Assembly (NCBI GenBank): GCA_017415775.1
Contig: JAFQFC010000037.1
Location: forward strand, 1-64,000
Reading direction: 5' to 3'
Source: Oscillospiraceae bacterium
Lineage (GTDB): Bacteria; Bacillota; Clostridia; Oscillospirales; Oscillospiraceae
Length of the DNA stretch: 64,000 nt
Below the pieces are notes generated by a model, which saw only the letters and a program-made list of their open reading frames with translations, searched no databases and was not told where the DNA came from. Numbering within the stretch: position 1 is the first letter of the stretch; every line of letters begins with the position of its first letter. Position numbers and translations under genes: made by a program. Shown one piece after another: positions 41,766 through 49,781 of the stretch.

Positions 41766-43415
41766 TCAGCGGTCATCCATGCGCTTCTTGGTCACCAGCA
41801 GTACCACAGCAGCCAGCACCAGCACGCCGCCGGCGATGTACAGGATGGTGGTACCCATACCGCCGGTCTCGGGCAGCACGGCGCCCTTGTTGTTGGCGAT
41901 GGTGATGGCAGCTGCGCCGGTGGCCGCATCGGCGCTGCCGGCCTCGCCGTCAGCGGTGACAGCCAGAGCGGTCAGGGCGTCAGCGGGAGCAAAGCTGTCC
42001 CAATTCTGGCCGTTGACGGTGGCGGCGGTGATCTCCACCACGACGGGGGCGCTCAGCAGGTTGTAGCCGGCGGGCGCCTTGGTCTCCTCCAGATAGTAGG
42101 TGCCGTCATCCAGACCGATGACCCGGAACAGACCGGCATCGTCGCTGACCAGCACGGTGGCCTCGTCCTTGCTGGCGGTCCAGCCGGTAACCTTCTTGTC
42201 AGCATTCAGCACGGCGTACTCGGGAGCCTCGGCGCTGCCGCGGTACAGCACGAACTCGGCGCCGGCCAGCTCGGTGGGATCGTCAGCCTCGGCGGTGGCA
42301 CCGTCGATCTTGGTGGTGTCCAGCTCGTAGGTGAAGACGATCACAACGTCCTTGGGGGTCTCGCCGGTGGGCTGATCGTCCTTCTCGTCATCCTCGTCGA
42401 TCTCGCCGTCGCCGTCGTTATCCTTGCCGTCCTTCCAGGAGTCCACGGTCCAGTTGGGGTTGTTGGCGTATTCCAGCGTCACTTCGTTGGTGTTGCCGTC
42501 CAGACCCACAGCGGCGTTCTGGTTGAGAACGGCGGTGTAGTCCACGATGACGTACTTGGCGCCGCTGTCACCCACAACGGCCTTCAGGTCGGCGCAGGTC
42601 AGGGAGAAGGAACCCTCGGCATCGGCACGGACGAAGGAACCGGTCACCTCGGTGTCGGCCTCGTCCAGCTTCTTGTCGGCGGACAGGAAAACCTTGACAT
42701 TCTCGGGAGCGTTCAGGCCTTCGCTGTAGCTGTCGTGGAAGATGTACAGATATGTGTCATACTGCGTCATGTTGGGCACGGTGCCGATCAGACGGAAGGG
42801 GACAGCGTCGCCCATGTTGTAGTCGGCCACATCGTTGAAGCCGGTGCCGTAGCCCTCGTCGGTGCTGTACTTGTCGTTCTCGCAGACCTTCTTCTCTACG
42901 GAGGGGGCGTCGGTCTTCAAACCGATGGTGATGCTTTCACCCACCACCTGCAGCAGGGCCTTGTTGTAGGCGCTGCCCTCAGCCAGGTTCTCGGTGGTAT
43001 CCACGATCAGGTAGTAGCCGTCATCCAGGTCGTTTTCACCGGCGGCCAGCGCAATGCCGCTGCCCATCTTGTTGGCATAGGCGATCTCGGCCACGGTTTC
43101 GGCCAGAGCGGCATCGCTGTTGTTCTCGCCCAGCTCCTTGGCCACATCGGCGGCGGTGGCGCAGTCGGCGAAGCGGACGTCGGCGGCCTGCAGGGCGGCC
43201 AGGAAAGCGGCGAAGCTCACGCCGCTGCCCTCGGTAACGTCGGACAGGACACCGTCCTCTTCACGGCCGGCAAAGACCTGATAGGCGGTAAAGCTGTGGC
43301 CCTCCAGCACGGCGGCGTCGGGCAGGGTGACGGTGGCGGCAAAGGCGGGGACGGTCAGGCTCAGGGCCATCACCAGCGCCACCAGCAGGGCGGACAGTTT
43401 CTTGGTCATTTTCAT
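41766..43415 (-). CDS. major pilin backbone (SpaA/FctA-like, LPETG)
   Basis: The 549-residue pilin has a signal peptide (MKMTKKLSALLVALVMALSL to AFAA). An N-terminal domain (~30-190) precedes the KTDAPSVEKKVCEND segment typical of clostridial pilins. A middle domain follows, with an EF-hand-like acidic loop DNDGDGEIDEDDE (~residues 338-355), and a C-terminal CnaB domain (ELAGAEFVLYRG ... YYLEETKAPAGYNLL). The sorting signal LPETGGMG, a helix and KKRMDDR close it. Polymerisation by the adjacent class C sortase is inferred. ATG 43415 follows AAAGGAATGGAACCC at workable spacing. Confidence 0.9.
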   Translation of the reverse strand: MKMTKKLSALLVALVMALSLTVPAFAATVTLPDAAVLEGHSFTAYQVFAGREEDGVLSDVTEGSGVSFAAFLAALQAADVRFADCATAADVAKELGENNSDAALAETVAEIAYANKMGSGIALAAGENDLDDGYYLIVDTTENLAEGSAYNKALLQVVGESITIGLKTDAPSVEKKVCENDKYSTDEGYGTGFNDVADYNMGDAVPFRLIGTVPNMTQYDTYLYIFHDSYSEGLNAPENVKVFLSADKKLDEADTEVTGSFVRADAEGSFSLTCADLKAVVGDSGAKYVIVDYTAVLNQNAAVGLDGNTNEVTLEYANNPNWTVDSWKDGKDNDGDGEIDEDDEKDDQPTGETPKDVVIVFTYELDTTKIDGATAEADDPTELAGAEFVLYRGSAEAPEYAVLNADKKVTGWTASKDEATVLVSDDAGLFRVIGLDDGTYYLEETKAPAGYNLLSAPVVVEITAATVNGQNWDSFAPADALTALAVTADGEAGSADAATGAAAITIANNKGAVLPETGGMGTTILYIAGGVLVLAAVVLLVTKKRMDDR

Positions 43416-43478
43416 GGGTTCCATTCCTTTCTTATGCTTTCAGCATTTAAAATATGTGGATCTGCGGGGACGCATGGT

Positions 43479-46400
43479 TCAGGAAGAAGCAATGTCCTCC
43501 CTTCGCTGTTTTCTGTGGTGATGCAGCAGGAGGATCGCTGCGGCGAATACCAGCAGCAGTCCGCCCAGGGTAAACGGTGTGGTGCCGATGCCGCCGGTCT
43601 GGGGCATGGCGTAGGCCAGCGAGTTGTAGACCCGTACCGTCAGCGTTTCGCCGTCGGCAAGGCTTCCGGCAGGCATCTGGGTCACAATGCGGTCCTCGAT
43701 GCAGAACACCAGCGGCTCTGCCAGACGCATGTGACCGGCAGGCGCCCGGGTCTCCACCAGATAGTAGGTGCCGTCGCCCAGCTCCACGGAGTGAATGCCG
43801 CCGCTGAGGCCGTTGATGCTTTCGCTGGTCCACTGCTCCAGCAGCGTGCCGCGGCTGGTGGTGCCGGGGATCTGGACCTCGCCGCCCAGCCGGTACAGCG
43901 CCAGCTCCGCACCGGCCAGCAGAACGGGATCGCCGTTCTCATCGGTGCCGGTGGAGCATTTGAGGATCTGCACGCTCAGAGAATCCTTGGGTTCGTTGAT
44001 CACCAGGAAGTGGAGGATCTCGCCCTCTTCCGTGGTGCGGGAGGTGGTCTCCACCCGAGGCAGATAACCCACCACCGGCAGAGCTTCGACCGTGTAAGTC
44101 ACGGCCTGGCCGGCGCTGTCCACAGCGCCCAGACCGTTCCACTGCCACAGCCAGCCGCTTTCGGCGCTGAGGGTCACCGCTTCACCGCAGGGACTGCCGC
44201 TGCACAGCAGCTGCACCTGCACGGTGTCGGGATGCTGGCCCTCGCCGACCCACTGTACCTCGGCGGAAAGCGCAAGGAGGGGGATGGGGCGGTTGATCAT
44301 GGTCTGGGTGTTCTGGTAGAGCTGGCTGTCGGGGAGGGTGTAGTAGCCCTCGGGAACAGCCACCTGCCGGGCAGTGTAAACGTAGGGGACACCGTTTTCG
44401 TCCGTTTCGGGCAGCTGGGCCCAGTCGTAGGACCAGCCGTTTTCGGCGCTGAGGGTCACCGCCTCGCCCCAGGGCGTATCATTGCGGTACAGCTGTACTG
44501 CGGTGGCGGCGGGTCGGGTCTCTTCTGTATCGCCCAGCCATTGCAGGACCACCCGGAAGGCGGCGGGCCGGTTGGTGAGAAGGACGCTCTGCCCGGTCTG
44601 CTCCGCCGTGACGGTGTAGCCGGGGACGGCTGCCTGCTGAGCGGTGTAGGTGTGTCCCAGCGGCAGGCCGCCTGCATAGAAGGCAGGCCAGAGTTCCTTG
44701 CCGCTGTCGTCATAAGTGCGGTGGATGCGGAGGGGTGCGCCGTAGGGTACGCCGTCCTGCAGAAGCTGCACCGCCACAAGGTCGCCGTGGGTGGCCACGT
44801 CGGTCCAGAGGACCTGCAGGGTCAGATAGGTGGATTCCTTTGCTTCGCCGCCGATCTCCAGCAGGCCCTCACAGCAGATGCCGCCGCCCACGGCGGCGCT
44901 GTTGCCGCTGAGGAGCACCTGTGCCTCGGCCCGGGCAGCGCTTTGGGCTGCGGCGGGGAGAGAAGAAGTGTAGCTGCTGCCGGTTTGCGTCCAGTCACAG
45001 CTGCCGCCGCCCAGGGCTGCTGCCGCCATCGTCAGACCGGCGCTTTCGCCGGAGAGGTCGTTGGCTGCACCGGCTGCGGTGTTGCCGAAGAGGGCGCCGC
45101 CGTTGTCGGGAAGCAGTTTGTCATAGAGGAATACCTGGGCCCCGCTGCCTGCGGCGATGCCGCCGCCGGTGGTATCGGCCCGGTTATCGCAGATGGCGGT
45201 GCGGTTCAGCACGGCCTTGCCGGCCAGATGGATGCCGCCGCCGCTGCCGGCTGCGGTGTTGTTGGTGATGCTGCCGCCGCTGAGGAAGCTGCGGCTTTCC
45301 GGAGCCACGTACAGGCCGCCGCCGTTTTCGGCGCTGTTGCCGTCCACGGTGCCGCCCAGCAGATGCAGCGTGGCGCTGCCTCCCAGACAGATGCCGCCGC
45401 CGCTGTGGGCCTGACAATCCCGGATGGCGCCGCCCAGCATGGTCATGGTGCCTTCGCAGTACACGGCGCCGCCGTTTCCTGCTGTGTTGCTGTTTCCTGT
45501 CAGCACAGCGCCGTGGTGCAGGACCAGCTCGCCGCCGTCACGGACGGAGACCAGCGGTGCCGCAGCGCTGCCGCCGCAGAGCGTCACGCCCCGTCCAAGG
45601 GACAGCCTGCCGCCATCGGCCACGGTGACAAGGGGCCCGGTGAAAGCGTCATGCCGCCGGAAGACGACGGTGCTGTCGGCGCAGTCCCATGCTGCCTCGC
45701 CGCTGACGGTCACCGTACCGGTGATGTACACGGTGCCGCCGCTGCGGACCAGCGTCATGGCCTGCTCCACCGTCTGTACGGCGGTGTCGGGGGTGAGACC
45801 GTCGCCGCTGTCGCTGCCGGTGATGCCGTTGAGATAAATGGCGTCTTCGCTGCCGCTGATGGCCAGGGCATAGACGGAGAAGTGGTCGGTGGTAAAGCTG
45901 ACGGCGTCGCTGCCGCTTTGCGTATCCATGGCCTGCGGTTCGCCGTGGTCAGGCAGATAGTAAACGGTGCATGCACCGCTGTCGCTGGGCCAGTTGGCAG
46001 GCCGGATGGTGACGGTGAAGGGGGTGCCGTCCTCGCTCTGGGTCAGGACCTGTCCCTCGCTGTCCAGCACGGTGATGTCGTAGGCGCAGAGCAGCACCTG
46101 TCCGTTGACGGTGGGGCTCTCCGGCGTCACGGCGTAAGCCCGGGCCTGCGCCCCGGCGGGCAGCAGACCGGACACGGTGATGACGGTGTCATCCGCTGCC
46201 GGTACGGTGCAGGTGGGGTCGGTGTAGATCGTGGCGCTGACAGTGGTGGCTGCCGCAGCGCTGCCGGGTCCGGTCAGCAGGCCGTAGCCCAGGATATCGC
46301 TTTCGCTCAGATTGTAGCGGAAGGTGTCTACCCGGTGGCTGTGGTTGCCCTCGATGGTGGTCAGCTTGTTGTTCTCGCTGTCCACGCTGTAAACGATGCC

Positions 46401-47732
46401 CACGTGGTCAGCCTGTCGGGAGTTGTTGTAGTCGAAGAAGATGATGTCGCCGGGAACGGGGGTGTAGCCGTCGGCCTCACGGAACTGGTCGTTGGCCTTC
46501 AGCAGATCCACCCAGACGCCGCAGTTGGCGTCGTAGGGCATGGCGCTGCGGGGAATGTCCGCATAGTGCAGGCAGAAGGCGGTGAACATGGCGCACCAGT
46601 CACCGTAGCGGCTGCCGTACCAGTGTCCGTAGCGGCTGTAGCCCTGCATGGTGGTGCCGTCGGCAAGAACGGTGTAGTTCTTCACGCTCTCCTTGTAGCC
46701 GATCTGGCTCTTGGCCACGGCCAGCAGATCCTCCGCCGCCGTGCCGCTGAGACTGTCGGGCAGGGTGGCCTCCCACTGGGCCGAGGACTCCACGTCCGCC
46801 GTGGGATCGGAGAAGCACAGCAGCTGATGGCTGTGCTCGCTCATGCCGCAGGTCAGCTGCGGCTCGGTGGTCTCCACCGGCAGCGTCACAAAGCAGCTCT
46901 CGCCGTGGACGTGACTTTCCAGCTGCAGCTTGCCGCAGCTCAGCACGCCGCCGCTGTAGCAAGCGTCGCTGTGATGGTGCAGCGGCTGCTCACGCCGCGG
47001 GCAGATCAGCACTGCCTCCGTGGCAGCCCGCTCTTCCTGCTGGCAGGAGAGGACGGATTCCAGCGCATAGCAGCCATCGTCATGGCTGTGGCCCGGCTCT
47101 TCTGCCGCCGTGCAGGTGAGCAGCTGCGTTTTGCTGTAGCAATCCTCACCGTGGGTGTGCGCTTCGCCCTCGGCCTCGGTGCAGATCAGCTCGCCCTGTC
47201 CGACGGTGTAGCACTCCTCGCCGTGGGTGTGGCCGGGGGTCTCCTCCAGCGTACACAGCAGATCAAGGCGCCGGACGGTGTAGCAGTCGTCACCGTGGCT
47301 GTGACCGGGATCGGCGGGCGTGTAGCAGTCCTCACCGTGGGTGTGGGTGGTCACTTCCGGCAGGGGACACCACAGGGTCCCGTCCGCAGCGTAGCAGTCC
47401 TCGCTGTGCAGGTGGGCCACAAAGTCGGCCTTGCCGCAGGTCAGCACACCGCCGCTGTAGCAGCCCTCGGTGTGCACATGGATGCCCAGACCTTCCGCCG
47501 TACAGACGCCCTGCCGGGGTGCGGCGGGGATGCCGTAGCAGCTCTCTTCATGGATATGCTGGGTGAAGCCGCAAAAGGACTCTTTTTCCATGGTCAGCGC
47601 CGGCAGGATCAGCGCATAGGTGGTGCAGAACACCACCACGCAGCCCAATACACCCAACGCCTTGCGCCATACGCTGCGCCGCTGCCGCTTTTTATGATAT
47701 TTTTCAGCAGTTTTCAGCAATTCGTGGTTCAT
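43479..47732 (-). CDS. giant multidomain surface adhesin: His/Cys repeats, CHAP, beta-helix, Cna-B
   Basis: The 1417-residue protein has a membrane/signal segment (~24-46). Eleven HxHxxxC[YF] repeats follow (~59-306; e.g. HTHGEDCY, HLHSEDCY). A CHAP amidase domain (~333-485) has Cys380 in DWCAMFTAFC and His443 in QADHVGIVYS. A beta-helix of GG-GNS/NNTA repeats (~650-920), then three Cna-B modules (e.g. WLGDTEETRPAATAVQLYRN) and a SpaA module (YYLVETRAPAGHMRL) precede the sorting motif MPQTGGIG, a helix and a basic tail. ATG 47732 follows GGGAGTTTGCTT. It should be a wall-anchored or pilus-borne adhesin that also cuts peptidoglycan. It follows the signal peptidase gene by 17 bp. Confidence 0.85.
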   Translation of the reverse strand: MNHELLKTAEKYHKKRQRRSVWRKALGVLGCVVVFCTTYALILPALTMEKESFCGFTQHIHEESCYGIPAAPRQGVCTAEGLGIHVHTEGCYSGGVLTCGKADFVAHLHSEDCYAADGTLWCPLPEVTTHTHGEDCYTPADPGHSHGDDCYTVRRLDLLCTLEETPGHTHGEECYTVGQGELICTEAEGEAHTHGEDCYSKTQLLTCTAAEEPGHSHDDGCYALESVLSCQQEERAATEAVLICPRREQPLHHHSDACYSGGVLSCGKLQLESHVHGESCFVTLPVETTEPQLTCGMSEHSHQLLCFSDPTADVESSAQWEATLPDSLSGTAAEDLLAVAKSQIGYKESVKNYTVLADGTTMQGYSRYGHWYGSRYGDWCAMFTAFCLHYADIPRSAMPYDANCGVWVDLLKANDQFREADGYTPVPGDIIFFDYNNSRQADHVGIVYSVDSENNKLTTIEGNHSHRVDTFRYNLSESDILGYGLLTGPGSAAAATTVSATIYTDPTCTVPAADDTVITVSGLLPAGAQARAYAVTPESPTVNGQVLLCAYDITVLDSEGQVLTQSEDGTPFTVTIRPANWPSDSGACTVYYLPDHGEPQAMDTQSGSDAVSFTTDHFSVYALAISGSEDAIYLNGITGSDSGDGLTPDTAVQTVEQAMTLVRSGGTVYITGTVTVSGEAAWDCADSTVVFRRHDAFTGPLVTVADGGRLSLGRGVTLCGGSAAAPLVSVRDGGELVLHHGAVLTGNSNTAGNGGAVYCEGTMTMLGGAIRDCQAHSGGGICLGGSATLHLLGGTVDGNSAENGGGLYVAPESRSFLSGGSITNNTAAGSGGGIHLAGKAVLNRTAICDNRADTTGGGIAAGSGAQVFLYDKLLPDNGGALFGNTAAGAANDLSGESAGLTMAAAALGGGSCDWTQTGSSYTSSLPAAAQSAARAEAQVLLSGNSAAVGGGICCEGLLEIGGEAKESTYLTLQVLWTDVATHGDLVAVQLLQDGVPYGAPLRIHRTYDDSGKELWPAFYAGGLPLGHTYTAQQAAVPGYTVTAEQTGQSVLLTNRPAAFRVVLQWLGDTEETRPAATAVQLYRNDTPWGEAVTLSAENGWSYDWAQLPETDENGVPYVYTARQVAVPEGYYTLPDSQLYQNTQTMINRPIPLLALSAEVQWVGEGQHPDTVQVQLLCSGSPCGEAVTLSAESGWLWQWNGLGAVDSAGQAVTYTVEALPVVGYLPRVETTSRTTEEGEILHFLVINEPKDSLSVQILKCSTGTDENGDPVLLAGAELALYRLGGEVQIPGTTSRGTLLEQWTSESINGLSGGIHSVELGDGTYYLVETRAPAGHMRLAEPLVFCIEDRIVTQMPAGSLADGETLTVRVYNSLAYAMPQTGGIGTTPFTLGGLLLVFAAAILLLHHHRKQRREDIASS

Positions 47733-47749
47733 AAGCAAACTCCCGGAAA

Positions 47750-48340
47750 TTATTGGAAGGTCCGTATTTCTGTAAGGGGCCAGACGCAAAGGGCGATGCG
47801 CCCCACGATCTGTTCTTCGGCCACGCAGCCGACGGTGCTGCTGCGGCTGTCGATGGAGGTCTCACGGTGATCGCCCATCAGGAAGTACCGGGATTCCGGC
47901 ACCTGATAGGGGAAGTCCAGATCACATTCGCCCAGCGCCTTTTCTTTCAGGTAGGGCTCGTCCAGCCGCTGACCGTTGACGTACACGGTACCGTCATCCT
48001 CAATGGTGATAAAGTCTGCCGGCCCGGCGATGACCCGTTTGACCAGCAGCTTGTTGCCCAGATAAAAGGCCACCAGCTCGCCCTGCTCAAACTCCGTGTC
48101 CTTCACAGACAGCACGATCTGGCCTTCTTCCAGCGTGGGGGACATGGAGGAGCCGAAGATCTGCAGCACCGGCAGCCACAGCGTGGCCACCAGGATGGCC
48201 AGCGCCGCCACCACGATCAGGGTGCCCAGCGTACCCCGCAGGGTGACGCCGTAGCGCTGCTTGTAGCGCTCCCGCCGCAGTTCCTGCCGCAGCAGTTCCG
48301 TTTCCGGCACCTGCGGCGGTGTTTTCTTCCGTCTTGCCAT
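47750..48340 (-). CDS. lepB: type I signal peptidase of the pilus operon
   Basis: The 196-residue enzyme has one N-terminal helix (~40-60) and the signal peptidase I boxes: FGSSMSPTLEEG (Ser65), LLVKRVIAGPADF (Lys101), and YFLMGDHRETSIDSR. The Ser/Lys dyad is intact, unlike the pseudo-peptidase SipA of streptococcal pilus loci. It probably processes the pilin and adhesin precursors of this operon. It lies 4 bp behind the coiled-coil gene. Confidence 0.93.
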   Translation of the reverse strand: MARRKKTPPQVPETELLRQELRRERYKQRYGVTLRGTLGTLIVVAALAILVATLWLPVLQIFGSSMSPTLEEGQIVLSVKDTEFEQGELVAFYLGNKLLVKRVIAGPADFITIEDDGTVYVNGQRLDEPYLKEKALGECDLDFPYQVPESRYFLMGDHRETSIDSRSSTVGCVAEEQIVGRIALCVWPLTEIRTFQ

Positions 48341-48344
48341 GGCG

Positions 48345-48848
48345 TTACTCCGGCATGGTGGGCTTCAGGGGAACGGACAGCAGCTCCCGCAGACCTGCAT
48401 GCTGCTGGTAGTAGGCGTCCAGGCGGCCGGCCACCTCGTCCCAGTAGGACTGGGACTCCGCCTTGGCTTTGGCGGTCATTTCAGCGCAGCGGACCTTGGC
48501 CTCGCTCTCCATGGCGTCACAGCTCTGGGCCGTTTCGGCCAGCATCACGGCGGCCTTCTCCCGGCTTTCCCGCTCCAGCTGGGCGCAGACGGCGGACTGC
48601 CGCTGGCTGAGCAGACGGATGTTCTCGATATAGTGGCGGCAGGACTCCTGGGCTGCATCGAAGATGCCGCTCAGCTGCAGCGATGCTTCGGCGATGGAAC
48701 CGGCCGTGTTGATGGCGATCTCCTTTTTCTGCAGCGCAGCTTCGGTCTCGGCCAGTTTCTCTTTGACTACCCGCAGCTCCTCGCTCTGGACGATCAGCAT
48801 CTCCAGAAGATCGGCCCGGGACAGTTTTCTCAAGTCTTTTTCATTCAT
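48345..48848 (-). CDS. coiled-coil protein, first gene of the pilus operon
   Basis: The 167-residue soluble protein is rich in Glu, Lys, Ala and Leu, with heptad-like helices (RADLLEMLIVQSEELRVVKE ... AALQKKEIAINTAGSIAEAS ... AVCAQLERESREKAAVML). It lacks a signal peptide or membrane helix. It resembles DivIVA-like or scaffolding coiled coils loosely, but I assign no family. Being the first gene of the operon, directly downstream of the regulated promoter, it may organise pilus assembly at the inner membrane. ATG 48848 lies near GCGAGGTTATTGCT, a weak ribosome binding site. Confidence 0.7.
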   Translation of the reverse strand: MNEKDLRKLSRADLLEMLIVQSEELRVVKEKLAETEAALQKKEIAINTAGSIAEASLQLSGIFDAAQESCRHYIENIRLLSQRQSAVCAQLERESREKAAVMLAETAQSCDAMESEAKVRCAEMTAKAKAESQSYWDEVAGRLDAYYQQHAGLRELLSVPLKPTMPE

Positions 48849-48889
48849 AGCAATAACCTCGCAGGAAGAGAATGATCCTATTTTGCTAT

Positions 48890-48922
48890 AGTATAAATGC
48901 TGCGGTGTAACAGCAGCGTAAC
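48890..48922 (-). promoter_or_regulatory. pilus operon promoter with GTTAC direct-repeat operator
   Basis: On the minus strand, GTTACG-CTGCT-GTTACA is followed after exactly 10 bp by TATACT. This is the same arrangement as at 36646-36678 on the other strand (GTTACG-N5-GTTACG-N10-TATAAT). No -35 box is present. Confidence 0.7.
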
Positions 48923-48969
48923 AAAAAGCGTGCCTGCCACGGGGAAATCCGTGCAGACACGCTTTTTTT
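48923..48969 (-). terminator. terminator of the LytS-like two-component operon
   Basis: AAAAAGCGTG pairs with CACGCTTTTT and an inner CCACGG/CCGTGC stem. T-runs lie on both sides. It follows the stop of the response regulator (48990), just upstream of the pilus operon promoter. Confidence 0.85.
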
Positions 48970-48989
48970 GTGCTTTTTCTCAGTCGGCG

Positions 48990-49781
48990 TCACATGAGCA
49001 GCATCCGGTAGAGCTGTCCGTTGCGCTCCTCGGCCCAGCAGTATTCCTGCAGGTACTGCCCGGCATACTTGTGGCCGGCCATCCGGTCGCCGGAGAGGAT
49101 GTGGTACAGATCGCAGTCCACCTGATCGGTGCGCAGATAGCGGCGGTTTTCGTGGGTGGCCAGAATGTGGCTCACGCCCGCATCCTCCAGCAGCGTCAGC
49201 AGCCGCTTGTAGGTCATGCGGAACAGAGACTGGGTGCCGGCGTCATTGGGCCGCTCCGGCCAGAGGCAGGCAATGGCCTCGCCGGTGGTGATGCCGCTGT
49301 CGCCCCGGTCCACCAGCAGAGCCAGCAGCTCCCGCAGCTTGGAGCCGCCCAGCGGCAGCATGGCGCCGTCCACCGTTACCGACAGGGTGGGGATGGTCTC
49401 GATGACCACCCGGCTGGAGGGCAGGGGGCGGAAGACGCACTTGTTCAGCTCCTTGCGGATGTCGGCGGCGGTGTAGGGCTTGAGGACGTAACCTGTGGCG
49501 TCCACGCCCCAGGCATCCAGTGCGTACTGGTTGTAGGCGGTGACGAACACCACCCGCAGGGCGCTCTGCAGCTCCCGCAGCCGCTTGGCCAGGGCCAGTC
49601 CGTGGATCCCCGGCATTTCCATGTCCAAAAAGGCGGCGTCTACCGTGTGGTGCGCCACCCAGTCCAGCGCCGACTCGCCGTCGGAGAACAGCTGCAGGGA
49701 GGTGATCTCCGGGAACGAGGCCACCGTCAGGCGAAAGTTGTCCAGTGCGGGCTGCTCGTCGTCTACATAGATCACAAACAT
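48990..49781 (-). CDS. response regulator, receiver plus winged-helix (SARP-like)
   Basis: The 263-residue protein has a receiver domain (VDDEQPALDNF, Asp53 in AAFLDMEMPGIHG, Lys in GYVLKPYTAAD). A C-terminal effector (~125-263) has LGGSKLRELLALLVDRGDSG and YKRLLTLLEDAGVSHILATH, a winged-helix/SARP-like layout, not the LytTR domain that LytS-like kinases usually serve. It is coupled to the kinase gene by a 10-bp overlap. Position directly upstream of the pilus operon promoter, which has an 11-bp direct repeat, makes it the best candidate regulator of the pilus. The binding is inferred. Confidence 0.85.
   Translation of the reverse strand: MFVIYVDDEQPALDNFRLTVASFPEITSLQLFSDGESALDWVAHHTVDAAFLDMEMPGIHGLALAKRLRELQSALRVVFVTAYNQYALDAWGVDATGYVLKPYTAADIRKELNKCVFRPLPSSRVVIETIPTLSVTVDGAMLPLGGSKLRELLALLVDRGDSGITTGEAIACLWPERPNDAGTQSLFRMTYKRLLTLLEDAGVSHILATHENRRYLRTDQVDCDLYHILSGDRMAGHKYAGQYLQEYCWAEERNGQLYRMLLM

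Noticed and set aside
41583..47870. A 2095-codon open frame on the plus strand across the pilus operon.
   Set aside because: It is antisense to four well-supported genes. Its composition (Gly/Val/His/Gln rich, no domains) is typical of the shadow frame produced by GC-rich codons.
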